DNA from: Casuarius casuarius
Taxonomy: Eukaryota > Chordata > Aves > Casuariiformes > Casuariidae
Reading direction: 5' to 3'
NCBI GenBank assembly: GCA_003342895.1
Contig: PTFA01000111.1
Coordinates: forward strand, 2,082,199 to 2,146,198
DNA length: 64,000 nt
Part shown: positions 1 to 10,836 of the stretch, in pieces
Position numbering within the stretch: the first letter of the stretch is position 1
Layout of the letters: every line of letters begins with the position of its first letter
Notes under the pieces: model-generated
Told to the model about the DNA's origin: nothing
Databases searched by the model: none
What the model saw: the letters and a program-made list of their open reading frames with translations, nothing else
Program-made: the position numbers and the translations under genes

Positions 1-616
1 GAGACCCTGGTGGAGTGATGTACCCAACAGAGACAGTTCTAGGAGCATTTCTAAAATCATGTCTAAGTTATCTCTGGCTCTTTCCCTTGCAGTCCCTTTA
101 AATGTCTTCAAGCAGCCAAAATCTGTAAACATGAGCCTACTCTAACATTTTCTAAAATGAGTCCATGATCTGTGGGGACACAAACCAGTAATTCTTCACA
201 TTTATGTATTTTCAATTCAGCATTCCTCTAGCTGTCATACAATTTGTAAGAGAGACTAAGGAAATAAAGTCATATAACAAATACTAAAACAGAAATGAAA
301 ATAAGCAATACAGCCAGGGTTTTTCAATATTTTTGAAAAGACTTGTTAAAACTGTTCACAACTTCCTGCTGGAAATGCCTGAAGAAGAGAATATCAGCAG
401 CTATTTTCAAATAATCATTTATGAGAAAAAAATGCTGAAACTCTGATCCAACCTCTGTATAAGACAAACATGTCTAGCATGGCTTAAGCTGTGACTATGA
501 AAATAAAACAGAAAAGTCACACTGTAAGAACTTAGATGGCCTAATTTGGGTATTTTGAGGTTAACCCCCTCCTTCACTCCCATTTCCTTCCTGTTTGTCA
601 GGAAGGGGGACAAACA
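1..616. other. Unique non-coding stretch
   Basis: AT-rich sequence without a recognisable repeat, RNA gene or coding signal. The short open frames here (60-68 codons) have no family resemblance and are of the length expected by chance. Confidence 0.6.
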
Positions 617-795
617 TAGAATCACAGAATCACAGAATCACAGAATGGTTGAGGTTGGAAGGTACCTCTGGAGATCATCCAGTCCAACCGCCCTGCTCAA
701 GCAGGGTCACGTAGAGCATGTTGCCTAGGATTGTGTCCAGTCAGCTTTTGAATATCTCCAGAGAAGGAAGGAGATTCATGCCCCTAACACTTCAC
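617..795 (-). mobile_element. CR1 LINE, 5'-truncated 3' end, minus strand
   Basis: Reading the minus strand gives the conserved 3' end of an avian CR1 non-LTR retrotransposon. The plus strand shows an ATCACAGA-type 8-bp tail repeated three times (617-645), then GGTTGAGGTTGGAAGG, GGAGATCATCCAGTCCAACC and CTGCTCAAGCAGGGTCAC, all hallmark CR1 3' blocks in reverse complement. Similarity fades after the GAATATCTCCAGAGAAGGA block near 770-795, so the copy is only about 180 bp long. This is the usual outcome of incomplete reverse transcription. It carries no coding part. The tail is the primer/recognition end used by the CR1 reverse transcriptase. Subfamily was not determined. Confidence 0.93.
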
Positions 796-2234
796 AAGAA
801 TAGTACTTCTTTCCTTCTCTGCTTGATGGCATACCTCTGACAGGAATCACAGAGGGGTCTCCTAAGCTCAGCTTTTCCAGAGGACTGGCTTTGGCACCTC
901 ATTGATCAGGAATCATGCTGCTCTCAGTCTTTTTCCTTGAGCCTAATGCTTTCCCTTGCAGATACCTTGAGAGCTCAGCTGCATACACATGTGTATATAA
1001 GTTACACTCACACATCCAGGTCCTTAAACATTTAGAATGACAATGTTAAATGTCACTACCCATAAAAATCCTCTTTGGTTTCTGACCAAAGCCTGAATCA
1101 TCTTTTAGTGCAAGTGTCATAATTGTTTGAAACAGTGCTATACTCTCTTTTGCATTTTTATTTGTCTTTTATGCTATCTCTTTTAAATGTTTAACTCTTT
1201 ATACTATCTCTTTTATGTGATTTCTTATTCTTTTTTATTATCATTTGATTGGAATTGTCATTGCAGAATGCAATTTAGATGCCTTTTTTATGGTATTTGG
1301 CTTTATTCTGGAGCTCTGGACACCAAACAGCATATCTATTTAATTATTTAATTATTTCTCTTCACGGAAAGAAAATGATGTGTCAAATCTAGATTCTGCA
1401 TGAGCTCTCAATCTTCTCCAGTATCTTACATTTACTTCTAAATATCAGAAGTAAAATATTGTCCTCACTGAAACGAATACCAAATCTCCCTTGGATCTGT
1501 CAATGTTAAGGTTGAACTGCAAGATTTTATATAAGAATTATATTACTGAAATGAATGTAACTTTGTTATGGAATACAGTATTCTTGAAAGATCATACAAT
1601 GGAGAACCTTAGGAGAAAAACAGATTTATCTGCCTAAACAAGTACTCTGAAGAATTTACTTGGCATTCCTAGCTGGAGAACTAATAGTTTTAGTCTCACA
1701 AAAGCTTCCACATTTAAGGAATTCATCACTGAAATATTAGTCTTGGTTAACACAAATCACTTCCACACTCAGTGAAGCAAGTCTTTCAGGTAATTTTGTC
1801 TGATATTTGTTCAGCTTCATACTCTGCTAATTTAAAATTCCTCCTCCTCTCCCTGTTTTGTAGCATTTAAGCTTTTCCCACTTTCCCACTTACTCTACTG
1901 ACTTCTGTTTTTCCATAGATGATGGTTCCATCGCCTTCCATTCAAGAGAATTTTCCAAAGCCAAGGGAACCTCAGTACTCTGTGACTGGAAAAAAGATTC
2001 AGAGAAGAGCTAAAAGATTAATTAGTTGGATTACTCTGATTCAGCACTATCACACTCTTCACTGTCACAGCTTTTCTGTTTTACAGACATCCAGGCTCCC
2101 TCACTGGAGGATTTCCAATGTCCAAGGTAATCCCTTTCCTTCCACGAATTTAAGAGGAATTGCTGCTCTAACAGATTGAAAATAAAGATTAGAAATAGAT
2201 AGCCAAATAATCCACTCATCATCCTTGGCCTTTT

Positions 2235-2260
2235 AATGTAAATGTAAATGTAAATGTAAA
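2235..2260. repeat. (AATGTA)4 microsatellite
   Basis: Four perfect copies of the hexamer AATGTA followed by AA. It is short and lies in AT-rich DNA. Confidence 0.9.
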
Positions 2261-3525
2261 TTTATTATATTTAACTTCAACTGCAGTTTCTGTTTCTCTA
2301 TTTACTACAAAATAAATTTTGGGTGTCTAAGGGTCTCTGATAACTCTGCTGTTGATGTTTCAATTAAGAGTCTGCATTAAGTGGAATGGAGCAAGGCCCT
2401 GCAGCTCGCTTTCACTGCTGTTGTTTGCACTTCGGACACACCTTAATTAGTTAAATTTTGGAAAACCTAAATTCATTCTGTTNTTCCTTAGAACAGGGTG
2501 AGGAGGTGGTAAAATTATACTAGCTATAGTAGATGCATTTTCAGCTGTAAAAGCTTCTTTAAGTGTGGGAGTCCAGTCTTGTCATATCATTCAACAGTCT
2601 ACTGAAAGGCACTTTGATACTATGCAGATGAAAGTACGATAAGAACTTCATGGAACAGTATATTATGTAAGTTATTATTTAACTTGAGGCAAGAGTTTTG
2701 ACTACAGAATCAAGACAAATTACTTCTCAGAAACTCCAGAAGAAGAAAAACAAAATGATGGGACAAAACACTGTGCCTCATATGCACGACATCATCATCA
2801 GAAATAGGATTTAGGAGGAAATGGATACTTACATTCAAGAGCACCATCTAAAAACCCTATCTGTGATGCTATAGAAATGAAGGGTGAAATGAAATGAATG
2901 TCTTTTGGTTTGTTTATCCCAATTTTTCAACATCATGGAATATCTTTTCAAAAATTCCAGACTTTGAACCATACTATCATGAGCAGAGCACATAAGCAAA
3001 AGTGAGCTGCAAAGTATACTCCGGGGAGTATATTTTATTAGTTGATCCTATGAGTTTCTTTTAACTAGGAAATGACCTCCGGAATCTCTGCTGTTCTTTT
3101 CTTCAAGTTCTTTGTCTCTTACTTTTGTTTGATTTTGTGCATGTGAACACTGTTGTTGTCAAGTGTTTGGGAGTTAATAATTCTGTTCAACAGCATGGGA
3201 CCGCTATGTCATCATTCATTCCAGATTTAGACTATAGGCACCTGTTTTATTTATGGAGTTGTGCTGTAGATTCTTTGCATTTTTAAGAAGAGTTAAATGT
3301 TAAACAGCGCATGATTCATTAAAGATCTGCAGTCAACAATTCCCAAAATAGACAGCCATAAAACACATGTATTGTTTGCAGTCTTTCTCAAATGTAAAAT
3401 GTTTTTCTGTATTTGTATATAAAATGTTCAAAATAGCAAAGGTATATCCTTAGAATTTGTATTTTAAGTATGTTCTTGGATGCTTGCCACTGATGCTGAT
3501 TTTAAGAAAATGTATGCATTGATTA

Positions 3526-3539
3526 GTTCCCATGGTAAC
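3526..3539. promoter_or_regulatory. RFX/X-box-like palindromic motif
   Basis: GTTCCCATGGTAAC is a near-palindrome matching the RFX X-box pattern (two GTTNCC half-sites separated by a short spacer). Within 120 bp downstream there are two TGACAG words (3572, 3641) of the MEIS/TGIF type and CCAAT words at 3601 and 3638. Together these resemble an enhancer rather than a promoter. The motif match is seen directly; function is inferred and unproven. Confidence 0.35.
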
Positions 3540-5194
3540 AGCATCTACAAATTGATTTAAACAGTGATGAGTGACAGACTGGCTTTTTCTTAAATTGTCT
3601 CCAATGGTTATTTGAACAAATCCTGTGGCTAGAAAGCCAATGACAGATGTTATTTTTTAACTACTACCAGGAAAAACCTCACTTCTCTATGCAGAATTGG
3701 TTGATTTCCCTTTAAGCTTCCAGCAGAGCTCTAATAAATTTTATTAAATCTGTATCTTTGAAAACATTTACTGTTCTATATGATAGAAAAATTACTTCCT
3801 AAAAGTATAAGTCCTTACAGAAGGATAGCTCTGATTGGTGCTTTTTCATTCACAGTATCATATATGCTTTATTAAAAAAAGAGAATGGTGAAACTTCCTG
3901 TTGCTTTTTATAGCAATAATCTATTAAATTATAGCAGTTTAGAAAAATGAACCTACTATTTCAACATGTTTATGTATTTAATTAATTATTTCTTTAAAAC
4001 AATTAAATTATCAGGAACAACAGGAACAACTACAAGTCTAGCAAAATCTGAGTTGCTGGAAAATAAAAGGAAACTGTTTCCATCTATACATGAATAATCT
4101 GTTTCTGGGTATTGCATTTCTATACACGTATAATTATACATACCTAACTTTTTTAGTCATATAATATAAGGCACTTTTTTTGTGATCCAGCTTTAGCATT
4201 ATGGCTCCTCAGCAGAAGTTTGCTTGTAGAATTTACTTTAGCTGCATTTTAAGCTACAGTCTTTGCTCTGTAGGATATACATTACGGGAACATTACTGAG
4301 TAGAGATACCGAAGTTAAGGAATCTGAAAGTAGCTCAGATACTAGAACTGGTATAACCTTATTAGTTGCTATTCCGTCTGGGCTAACATACACTGTTTTC
4401 TCTTATAATAAATTAGCATCAGGAGAACACTGTACTGACATAGTTAAACTGCTCTGGTGTATGAGGTAGTCCAGGAATTATTAGTTGACACTACTGTGTG
4501 CAGTGTAAAATACCATTAATGTTCAACCACACATACTAAATAATGTCACACTTAGATCCCATGAAGTTTAAAGATGAATATAATCTTGAAAACCTTTCAC
4601 TAAAATCATATATTCAGAAATTGCTCAGAGCCAAGGACTCAGACACTAAATAAAGCAGATATTTGTCAAATTTCTAATGACTGTGTTACATAAATAGCTG
4701 TTCAGCACAGCATGGGACTTACAAAAAACTCTTGAAAATACATAGGTGGAAGTATATCAACACAAACTAACAAGAAAAAGCAACACAAGAGTTAGAATTA
4801 TTGTTTAAAAACTCAAAGCTTAAGTAAATCCTTATAAATGACTGACTGATTGAAAATTGTTATAAATAATGTGAAAAAAAGCAGGATTGTTTTCTTCTAG
4901 AGCATGTACTCATTCTATAGCACCTGATTTCTGGGCAATATTATGGGGACAGCGATGGGATATAAGAGGAAAGGAGTCATCATCTGAAAGTCAGAACTAG
5001 ATGAAAAATCTGTTCCTTAGAGATCAAGGGAAATTCTGCCTCGTAAGAATTAAGCTGAGCCACCCCAGCATTACTTCCATGATACTACACAGACACCTTC
5101 TCAAACCTTAGCTTTATGTTATGCCCTACTTTCCTCAGGAAGAAAATGGTCCTTGTTTTGCTCAGCCAGTTGTGTGATGTAATTAAAACTCAGA

Positions 5195-5292
5195 CATTTG
5201 GAATGTGGGACCACATTGGATCATTTCTTTGAGCAGAAGGTTGGGCTAGAGACCTCTTGAGATCCCTTCCAACCTGTATTGCCTTCTGATGC
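5195..5292 (+). mobile_element. Old CR1 3'-end relic, plus strand
   Basis: GGTTGGGCTAGAGACCTC, then TTGAGATCCCTTCCAACCTG, is the CR1 3' terminal block in sense orientation, here with several substitutions. The 3' octamer tail has decayed to a short TTCTGATGCTC-like remnant. About 100 bp remain. It is more diverged than the copies at 617 and 55400 and is therefore probably older. Confidence 0.8.
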
Positions 5293-6545
5293 TCTTATAC
5301 AGAAAAAAAATGAGATCCCCTTAGTTTCTGGGAAGAATATTTGACAACTGGGTACACTCACCTTGGAGAATTTTAATTTGCATCAGCAAACCTAAAACCA
5401 TTGCTTATTCTACCAAATTTGCATCAATGTTAAAACTGCAGACGTGTCAAATGGATCATCTTATCCATAGGTACTTTTAAGGTAGACCTTGGAGGGTTCA
5501 GAATTGCAAGATTTACTGAGGAATAGCTGATTATAGAAAAGTAAGCTCTCTTACAGACAGATGGGCACAGTACAGCATAAGTAGCTACATAAAACTACTT
5601 ATATAGCTATAGACAATAGACATGTCATAGATGTGTATTTAGCTTATATAGCTATCAACCATGGGATGCAGTACCTGTGTGACACACAAACACATGCACA
5701 GGATCACAGCAGTTCTCAGAGTTATTATAAAATATCCCTATGTACTGTGAAGGGAAAGCATTTTATCTATCAATCTGAACAACAGTGATGCCATTCCAGC
5801 AGACTCATCAGCATGTGCTGGCTCTTTTTTTCCCCTACCATCTGCAGCATATGCAAACACACTGCAAGAAGAACACAAATCACCCACTTAGGTCATTTTT
5901 CTTTGTATCTCCTGCTTGCTTAGGGGTACATAACACTATCACCAGGTAGCATAATAAAGAGTTTAGATGTTCTACTTCTGTTGTAGTTTGCCTTTTATTT
6001 CGGACAACTGGCACCAAAACAAAGAGCTAGTTAAAACACTAATTCTGAACTAGAGCAATGATGTTTCCAACACTGTAAATATGTTTATTGCTCAACAGCC
6101 AGTTGTACACAGCACAGAAGACAAAATCTTTCCTAAACAAAATTTAGTAACACTTCATTCCTGGAGGGAGATCACATATCATTTGAATATATATATTTTT
6201 TTAATTTCCTGTTTGACTAATAAATATTGGTGCATTTTTGCACATGATATCATGTTTCAGCATAAGTGGCAAGTTCTACATCCATGATAAATTCAGCGAA
6301 TGACTAAAACTTATTCCTTGTGCATAAAGGTTAGTCTGAATCCAGACTATGATGCTCATCACTTCATGAGGGATCATTAAATTCTTCATGGGTGTATAAA
6401 TCTGCAAGAGTAGTCTATGGATTTTTGCATGCTTACTACAGGAATATTAGAAGGAACCCAAATATTACTGTGATATTTCTTAGCTGGTAGTTTTATTACT
6501 GCAAAATTCAATCCTCTGTTTAGGTGCTGAATGTATTTAGCACGT

Positions 6546-6571
6546 ATATATTTCACATATGTGAAATATAT
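6546..6571. repeat. 26-bp perfect palindrome
   Basis: The sequence centred between 6558 and 6559 (core CACATATGTG) reads identically on both strands for 26 bp. There is no loop, so it could form a cruciform. Its core contains the CATATG E-box. No transposon ends were recognised next to it. Confidence 0.9.
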
Positions 6572-7656
6572 TTAGACTGTCTTTAGCGCTGAACCAATCT
6601 AGGTGCTGAAATTCAGCTGCAATGCTTACTTTCACGGATACAAGAAGGATCTTTCAGTGCAGGAAGGGTCTAGCCAGCTGAGGACCTTTCAGTCTTCTCA
6701 GTACCTTCTACTGAGTGGAGGACACGCACTTGATATTCTACCCTTACAATGACGAACATTTCCCTTCTCATGTACTAGCACATCCTCTGGAGCAGTAGCA
6801 TTGGCAGTAGCCTAAGGTGGAAGAGCCCCTGAAAGAGTGCTAATCAGTCTGTTTTTGTGCAAGATCCTTATGGGAAAAATTGAAATAAAGTCATCACTTG
6901 CACACTTTTGAAACACAGTCTTCATCTTTCTTTCCCAATATCACCCACCAGTTCTACTTGCACTTTAAAACAGAGAAGGCCATAAATATAAAGTAGCTAT
7001 AAGAGTAATAGCATCCCCAGAAGTTGCCACGAACAGTCTGTACCAAGCAAACACTGGACATATGCTGCCTTGACAGCCACTGGCAGGGCTTGAATGCATA
7101 TGCTGCACTGTCAACACACCTTTTTAATTACCTAAGAGGAATTGTGCCTTTTCTTTTCTCTTTTTTAGGTAAAATTTGCAAAAAAGATGAGTTTGTGCAA
7201 AGTTTCAAATAGATGTTCTTATCCAGGAACAACCTTGAATTATGCTTTTTTCTTTCTAATTTTTAGTATCCTATTCCTCTGTGCATGAAATCAGACTTAA
7301 TTTATTTCATGATAATATATATAATCTCATAATTGTATAACTATCTTATTATAACTATAGATTGATGGGCTAGGTGACTGAAGTGATTATCATTGGGTGT
7401 TCCATATATTTAAATACATTTCAGTCATTATAGGTGAACAGAAGAATATGGAATACTTTCCTTCATGTAATAACAAGATAGACAAATCATGTGTGAGTAT
7501 GTATTAGTTTTGTGTGTACACAAACACAAATATATGTAAAAACTAATTGAAAGTTGTAACTATCTTTGCCACATACCACTGTTACAAGTACTAATGAAAC
7601 TGAACATAAACCTACTAGATTTCCCTAGCAAGATTTTTTTCTGTCATCCTTGAAGT

Positions 7657-7700
7657 AAAAAAAAAAAAAAAAACAAAACAAAACAAGCAAAAATATTCAG
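7657..7700. repeat. Poly-A / (AAAAC) low-complexity tract
   Basis: A run of 17 A followed by AAAAC-type repeats. It could be the decayed tail of a retroposed copy, but no source sequence is recognisable upstream. Confidence 0.85.
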
Positions 7701-7777
7701 ACCCAGTCTTCAAAGCATCTTCTCTTTCCAAAACTCTTGGAAAAGGATTGAGTTTAGCAATTTACCCAACTGACAAA

Positions 7778-7849
7778 GGGCTTGATCCAAATCCCATTAG
7801 AGCCAGAGAGATTCTTTCCATTAATTTAAATTGGCTTTGGATGAGGCCC
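7778..7849. repeat. Ancient hairpin (fold-back) repeat relic
   Basis: Arms at 7778-7798 (GGGCTTGATCCAAATCCCATT) and 7829-7849 pair in 17 of 21 positions around a loop of about 30 nt. The GGGC-TGATCCAAA-CCCATT block matches, from memory, a hairpin repeat family common in turtles, crocodilians and birds in which GATCCAAAGCCCATTGAAGTC-type arms face each other. The original arms were presumably identical, so four mismatches point to great age. Family name not assigned. Confidence 0.6.
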
Positions 7850-8947
7850 ACGGTGCACATGGTTTTAGTGATTTGTGCTAAACATTTGAAAGGGATGACA
7901 ACAACACATTAAAATGACACACTGAAAATATGCTTTCATGTTATACTAAAAATATCTGCTAGATCATCTTTAAAGAGAGAGCTCATCAAGGTTGTTGAAT
8001 AACCAAAGTAATAGCTGTCCAGATGCCATAATGAGATTTATGTAAAATATTGCGTGGGCAGAAGTTATAATTTTTTTGTTGTCACAGAAGAGAAGTTTTC
8101 ATTTTTAAATTTCCAGCTTTGTGAAATTCAGTTAACAGGCAGAGATTAGAGTTTAACTCCAGGTTATCACTACTTATATGGCAAATGCATATATAAAAAC
8201 TGTATGCACATCTGGTAGCAAAATCTGCAAGTCATAGCCTATTGTCAGATGGTACAAATGTTCTTGTGATTTGCAGCATGAAACTCTGGGGGTTATGAGC
8301 ACTAAATGCTTCTCTGTTCTAAACTTTATATTTGAGACAAATGATGCTGTCTCTTAAAATTCTCTCTTTTTTTTTTATTCAGATGAAAGATAACACTTTA
8401 ATTAACATGAATATTCTCAACAGCTGTTTGAGGAGAACTACCTAACTATGCTGAACTGATAGCAAGACCATTCCTAGCATGAAAAGAAAAATTAGCACGG
8501 GCACAGTGTTTTACACCAGCTGTGTACCTCCTTAAAGAAACTGAAGAATTCTTGTGGAGAAGACATCCGAAGTATGTGTTGGAAGCTTTCAGATTGTTTT
8601 CTATAACATGTTCTCAAACACTTCTTGTTTATCATGGAGATGTCTCAGCTTCACTTCAGCCTTCCTGCACTCTCTACTGGCACTTATATTCGGAAATTGC
8701 ATATTACTTTCTATCATATTTGAATTTGATATCTAAGCCTTATCTGTCTGATTACAGGCATCCTTCTNGTACTGTTCTGTACATTTATTTAGTCTCTACA
8801 GTTGCAAGCCTGAAGAACTAGACTATTTCTTAAAAAAAAAACCCCTCAGATAAACAATACACAAGTTCTTATACAAAGCAATCTGTTACATGAAAAGGAA
8901 AGCATAAAAAGGACTAAATCAGCTCTGAGTGGAAGTAAGTTCTAGCT

Positions 8948-8984
8948 GTAAAGTTTTAAAACTGTTTACTTTTTAAAACTTTAC
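8948..8984. repeat. 14-bp perfect inverted repeat, 9-nt loop
   Basis: GTAAAGTTTTAAAA (8948-8961) and its exact reverse complement (8971-8984) flank a 9-nt loop. The stem is AT-rich and would be weak as RNA. Confidence 0.85.
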
Positions 8985-9167
8985 TTTTCTTTTTTTCACT
9001 TCTGATATGTCACCCAGTCTTAGGATAAAAAAGTTGATGAGATGACATCTAGTGCAAGAGAACCTCTGTACTGTAGGGAAAACAGGAAGCATAAATGTTT
9101 CTGGTAAGGAATTTGCAAAACAAAAAAAAGTAGGTTAGAATTTGTAGAGGCACAGAATATAGGGATA

Positions 9168-9201
9168 CAAGTTTATACAGTAGAGATACTGTATAAACTT
9201 G
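9168..9201. repeat. 15-bp perfect hairpin with GAGA tetraloop
   Basis: CAAGTTTATACAGTA (9168-9182) pairs perfectly with 9187-9201 around the loop GAGA, a GNRA-type tetraloop. The stem is shorter than a typical pre-miRNA and the loop too small for one, so a miRNA is unlikely. It may be a fold-back mutation product or a MITE remnant. Confidence 0.85.
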
Positions 9202-9550
9202 CAGTTGCTTATCAGCATTTTGATATCAAGAAAGCTGATTTAGAGGACACAGCTTTTCCTCCTTAGTACTGCAGTAAGTATACATCAATGCTATCTGCAG
9301 GCATAATTTTGTATTTAGCACTGAAGAGCAAATGAGATATTGGAATAAGTAATTGAATTTCCATTTTTTCTTATGTATCATCAATAGAATTAGGAACGGA
9401 TTTCCATGCATGCTAGCAAACTCTGCATTGATTTACATTGATATAAATCCAGTGTGGACTGTGGTATATGTATACATATACTGAAGCCTACTTAATATCA
9501 AGGAATTTATTATCTAATCCACATAATCTTCCTTCCTGATGGTACTTGAT

Positions 9551-9668
9551 GAGAGGGAGGGAGGGAAGGAGGGAAAAAGAAGGAAAGAAGGAAGGGAGGG
9601 AGGAAGGGAGGAAGAAAGGAAGGAAAGGAGATAATGGAAAGGAGGAAGATAATGGAAGGGAGGGAGGC
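9551..9668. repeat. Polypurine (GGAA/GGGA) tract
   Basis: 9551-9631 is 81 consecutive purines made of irregular GGAA, GGGA and GAAA units. It continues to 9668 with only a few T interruptions in a repeated ATAATGGAA unit. Mirror-like polypurine tracts can form triplex DNA, and GGAA runs can bind ETS factors; both are inferences. Confidence 0.92.
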
Positions 9669-10319
9669 TAGAAAGTCAAGTGCTTCTGCAGGTCTTCTCT
9701 GAACAGACTGTAGAAATGACAGTTAAGAAAAAAATATTTACCAGAGATGAAGCATTATCCTTAGCGGTGGCAAGTTTTCTGACAAAATTTTAGCAGTCCA
9801 CTATCATCTGGACCTACATGGATGGAACCTCAGGTTAGAGTGATGGGGAAAAGGGTGATGGGGAGAAAAGTTCCTAGTTCTTATGGCTCTCCAGAATTTT
9901 GTCCCACAGTAGAAATAATTAATCTGTCTTTTCTGATGGCAGGACCTTAAACTTACTTTTTGCCAATCCTGACCAAGCAGCAGACATTTGTTAGGGAGAA
10001 ATATACTAAGTTTGGGGCAATAAAACGGGAAATGGTTCTAGCAAAAATATTTTAATTCATGGGATAACAGTCTATGTAAGCGTCTCTACTTATTAAGATA
10101 TGTTTATTTCTTTCTTGTCTTAATTTAATGAAATAGATTTCAGGACACTGTGAAGATTGCAGTCCTCATAGATGTGCTTCAAAAATTAACCAGTGGGGAA
10201 CCCCTAAATTGAATCCTATAAAGAGCATTTGAAATTACATTTTCAAACTGCTCAGCAACAAATTCTTTTTAATTGTTTATGTTGACCTTCCTTTTTCAAT
10301 AAGAAATCCTCTTAGAAAG
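9669..10319. other. Unique non-coding stretch
   Basis: Nothing recognised. Confidence 0.5.
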
Positions 10320-10500
10320 TGTAATGTTTCCCTGAATAGAAAAGACTTAATTAGGCTTAATTTGCACAATTAGGGATCATAAACAGATTATAATTTGCAC
10401 TACAAAACTGCAGAGCATCATTAAGGTTACATTTGGTATGGTAGTTATAAGAAATTGTATTGAATAAATATCTGCAGCCTAAGGTCAAACAATATAATGA
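10320..10500. promoter_or_regulatory. Candidate regulatory patch with homeodomain/POU words
   Basis: A dense group of homeodomain-type words (TTAATTAGG at 10347, CAATTAGGG at 10367) includes the decamer TAATTTGCAC twice, at 10358-10367 and 10391-10400. The copies are exactly 33 bp apart, about three helical turns. ATTTGCA is the core of POU octamer sites. Such composition is typical of conserved developmental enhancers, but conservation could not be tested here. Confidence 0.3.
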
Positions 10501-10761
10501 AGGTATAAATCCTTATCTGAGAACATAATTGTTTTTTTTCTGGATATTACTGTCCACTCTAGAAAGGCTGTAGCAATGTGTACATATGATAGATACTTTA
10601 ATATGTTATTACACAATTATTTTGAAGAACCTTATGACAGAAGTCTTTTTCACAGCTTATTACATAGAATTATCAAAAGTCTCCACAGTCAGTCATCTCT
10701 GGTGGGGGCAGTGCTTAAAAAAGGACAAGCAAAATTCCATTCGTGGTAGGCCAAGGCTAAC

Positions 10762-10836
10762 ATGAAATCTGTTCCTGCTGTGGTAGCTGTTGCTGTTCTG
10801 GTTTTATATTACATACTATTGTCAGATAAAAATCTG
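10762..10836 (+). other. Possible first coding exon (signal anchor) ending at a splice donor
   Basis: A true ATG in acceptable context (A at -3) opens 25 codons: three polar/basic residues (MKS), a hydrophobic run VPAVVAVAVLVLYYILL, then SDKNL. The last codon is followed directly by the consensus donor GTAAGT at 10837. Frame, hydrophobic profile and donor together resemble the first exon of a secreted or type II membrane protein. No family was recognised and no partner exon was found in the window. A chance frame is the main alternative; the frame reads on to 10986 with an N at 10922. Confidence 0.15.

Larger units (their letters stand above)
796..5194. other. Unique non-coding stretch with possible regulatory patches
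   Basis: No gene or clear transposon recognised. It holds a short (AATGTA)n repeat at 2235-2260 and several patches of mixed composition rich in homeodomain-like and CCAAT-like words (about 2390-2460 and 3170-3680). One of these contains a strong RFX-type word at 3526. The 86-codon frame at 1919-2179 follows a pyrimidine-rich tract ending in AG, but has no recognised homology. Confidence 0.5.
5293..7777. other. Unique non-coding stretch
   Basis: AT-rich sequence with no gene recognised. It includes a 13-bp direct repeat (5598 and 5643), a 26-bp perfect palindrome at 6546 and a poly-A/(AAAAC) tract at 7657. Confidence 0.55.
7850..9550. other. Unique non-coding stretch with two hairpins
   Basis: No gene recognised; the 99-codon frame at 8522-8821 contains an N and resembles no family. 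Two long-stem hairpins at 8948 and 9168 are listed separately. Confidence 0.5.

Noticed and set aside
1919..2125. Possible internal exon: pyrimidine tract and AG before an ATG, AAG|GTAATC donor-like site at 2126
   Set aside because: Splice-like words of this strength are frequent, and the 69 encoded residues resemble nothing known.
9168..9201. microRNA precursor
   Set aside because: A 15-bp stem with a 4-nt loop is too short for Drosha/Dicer processing.
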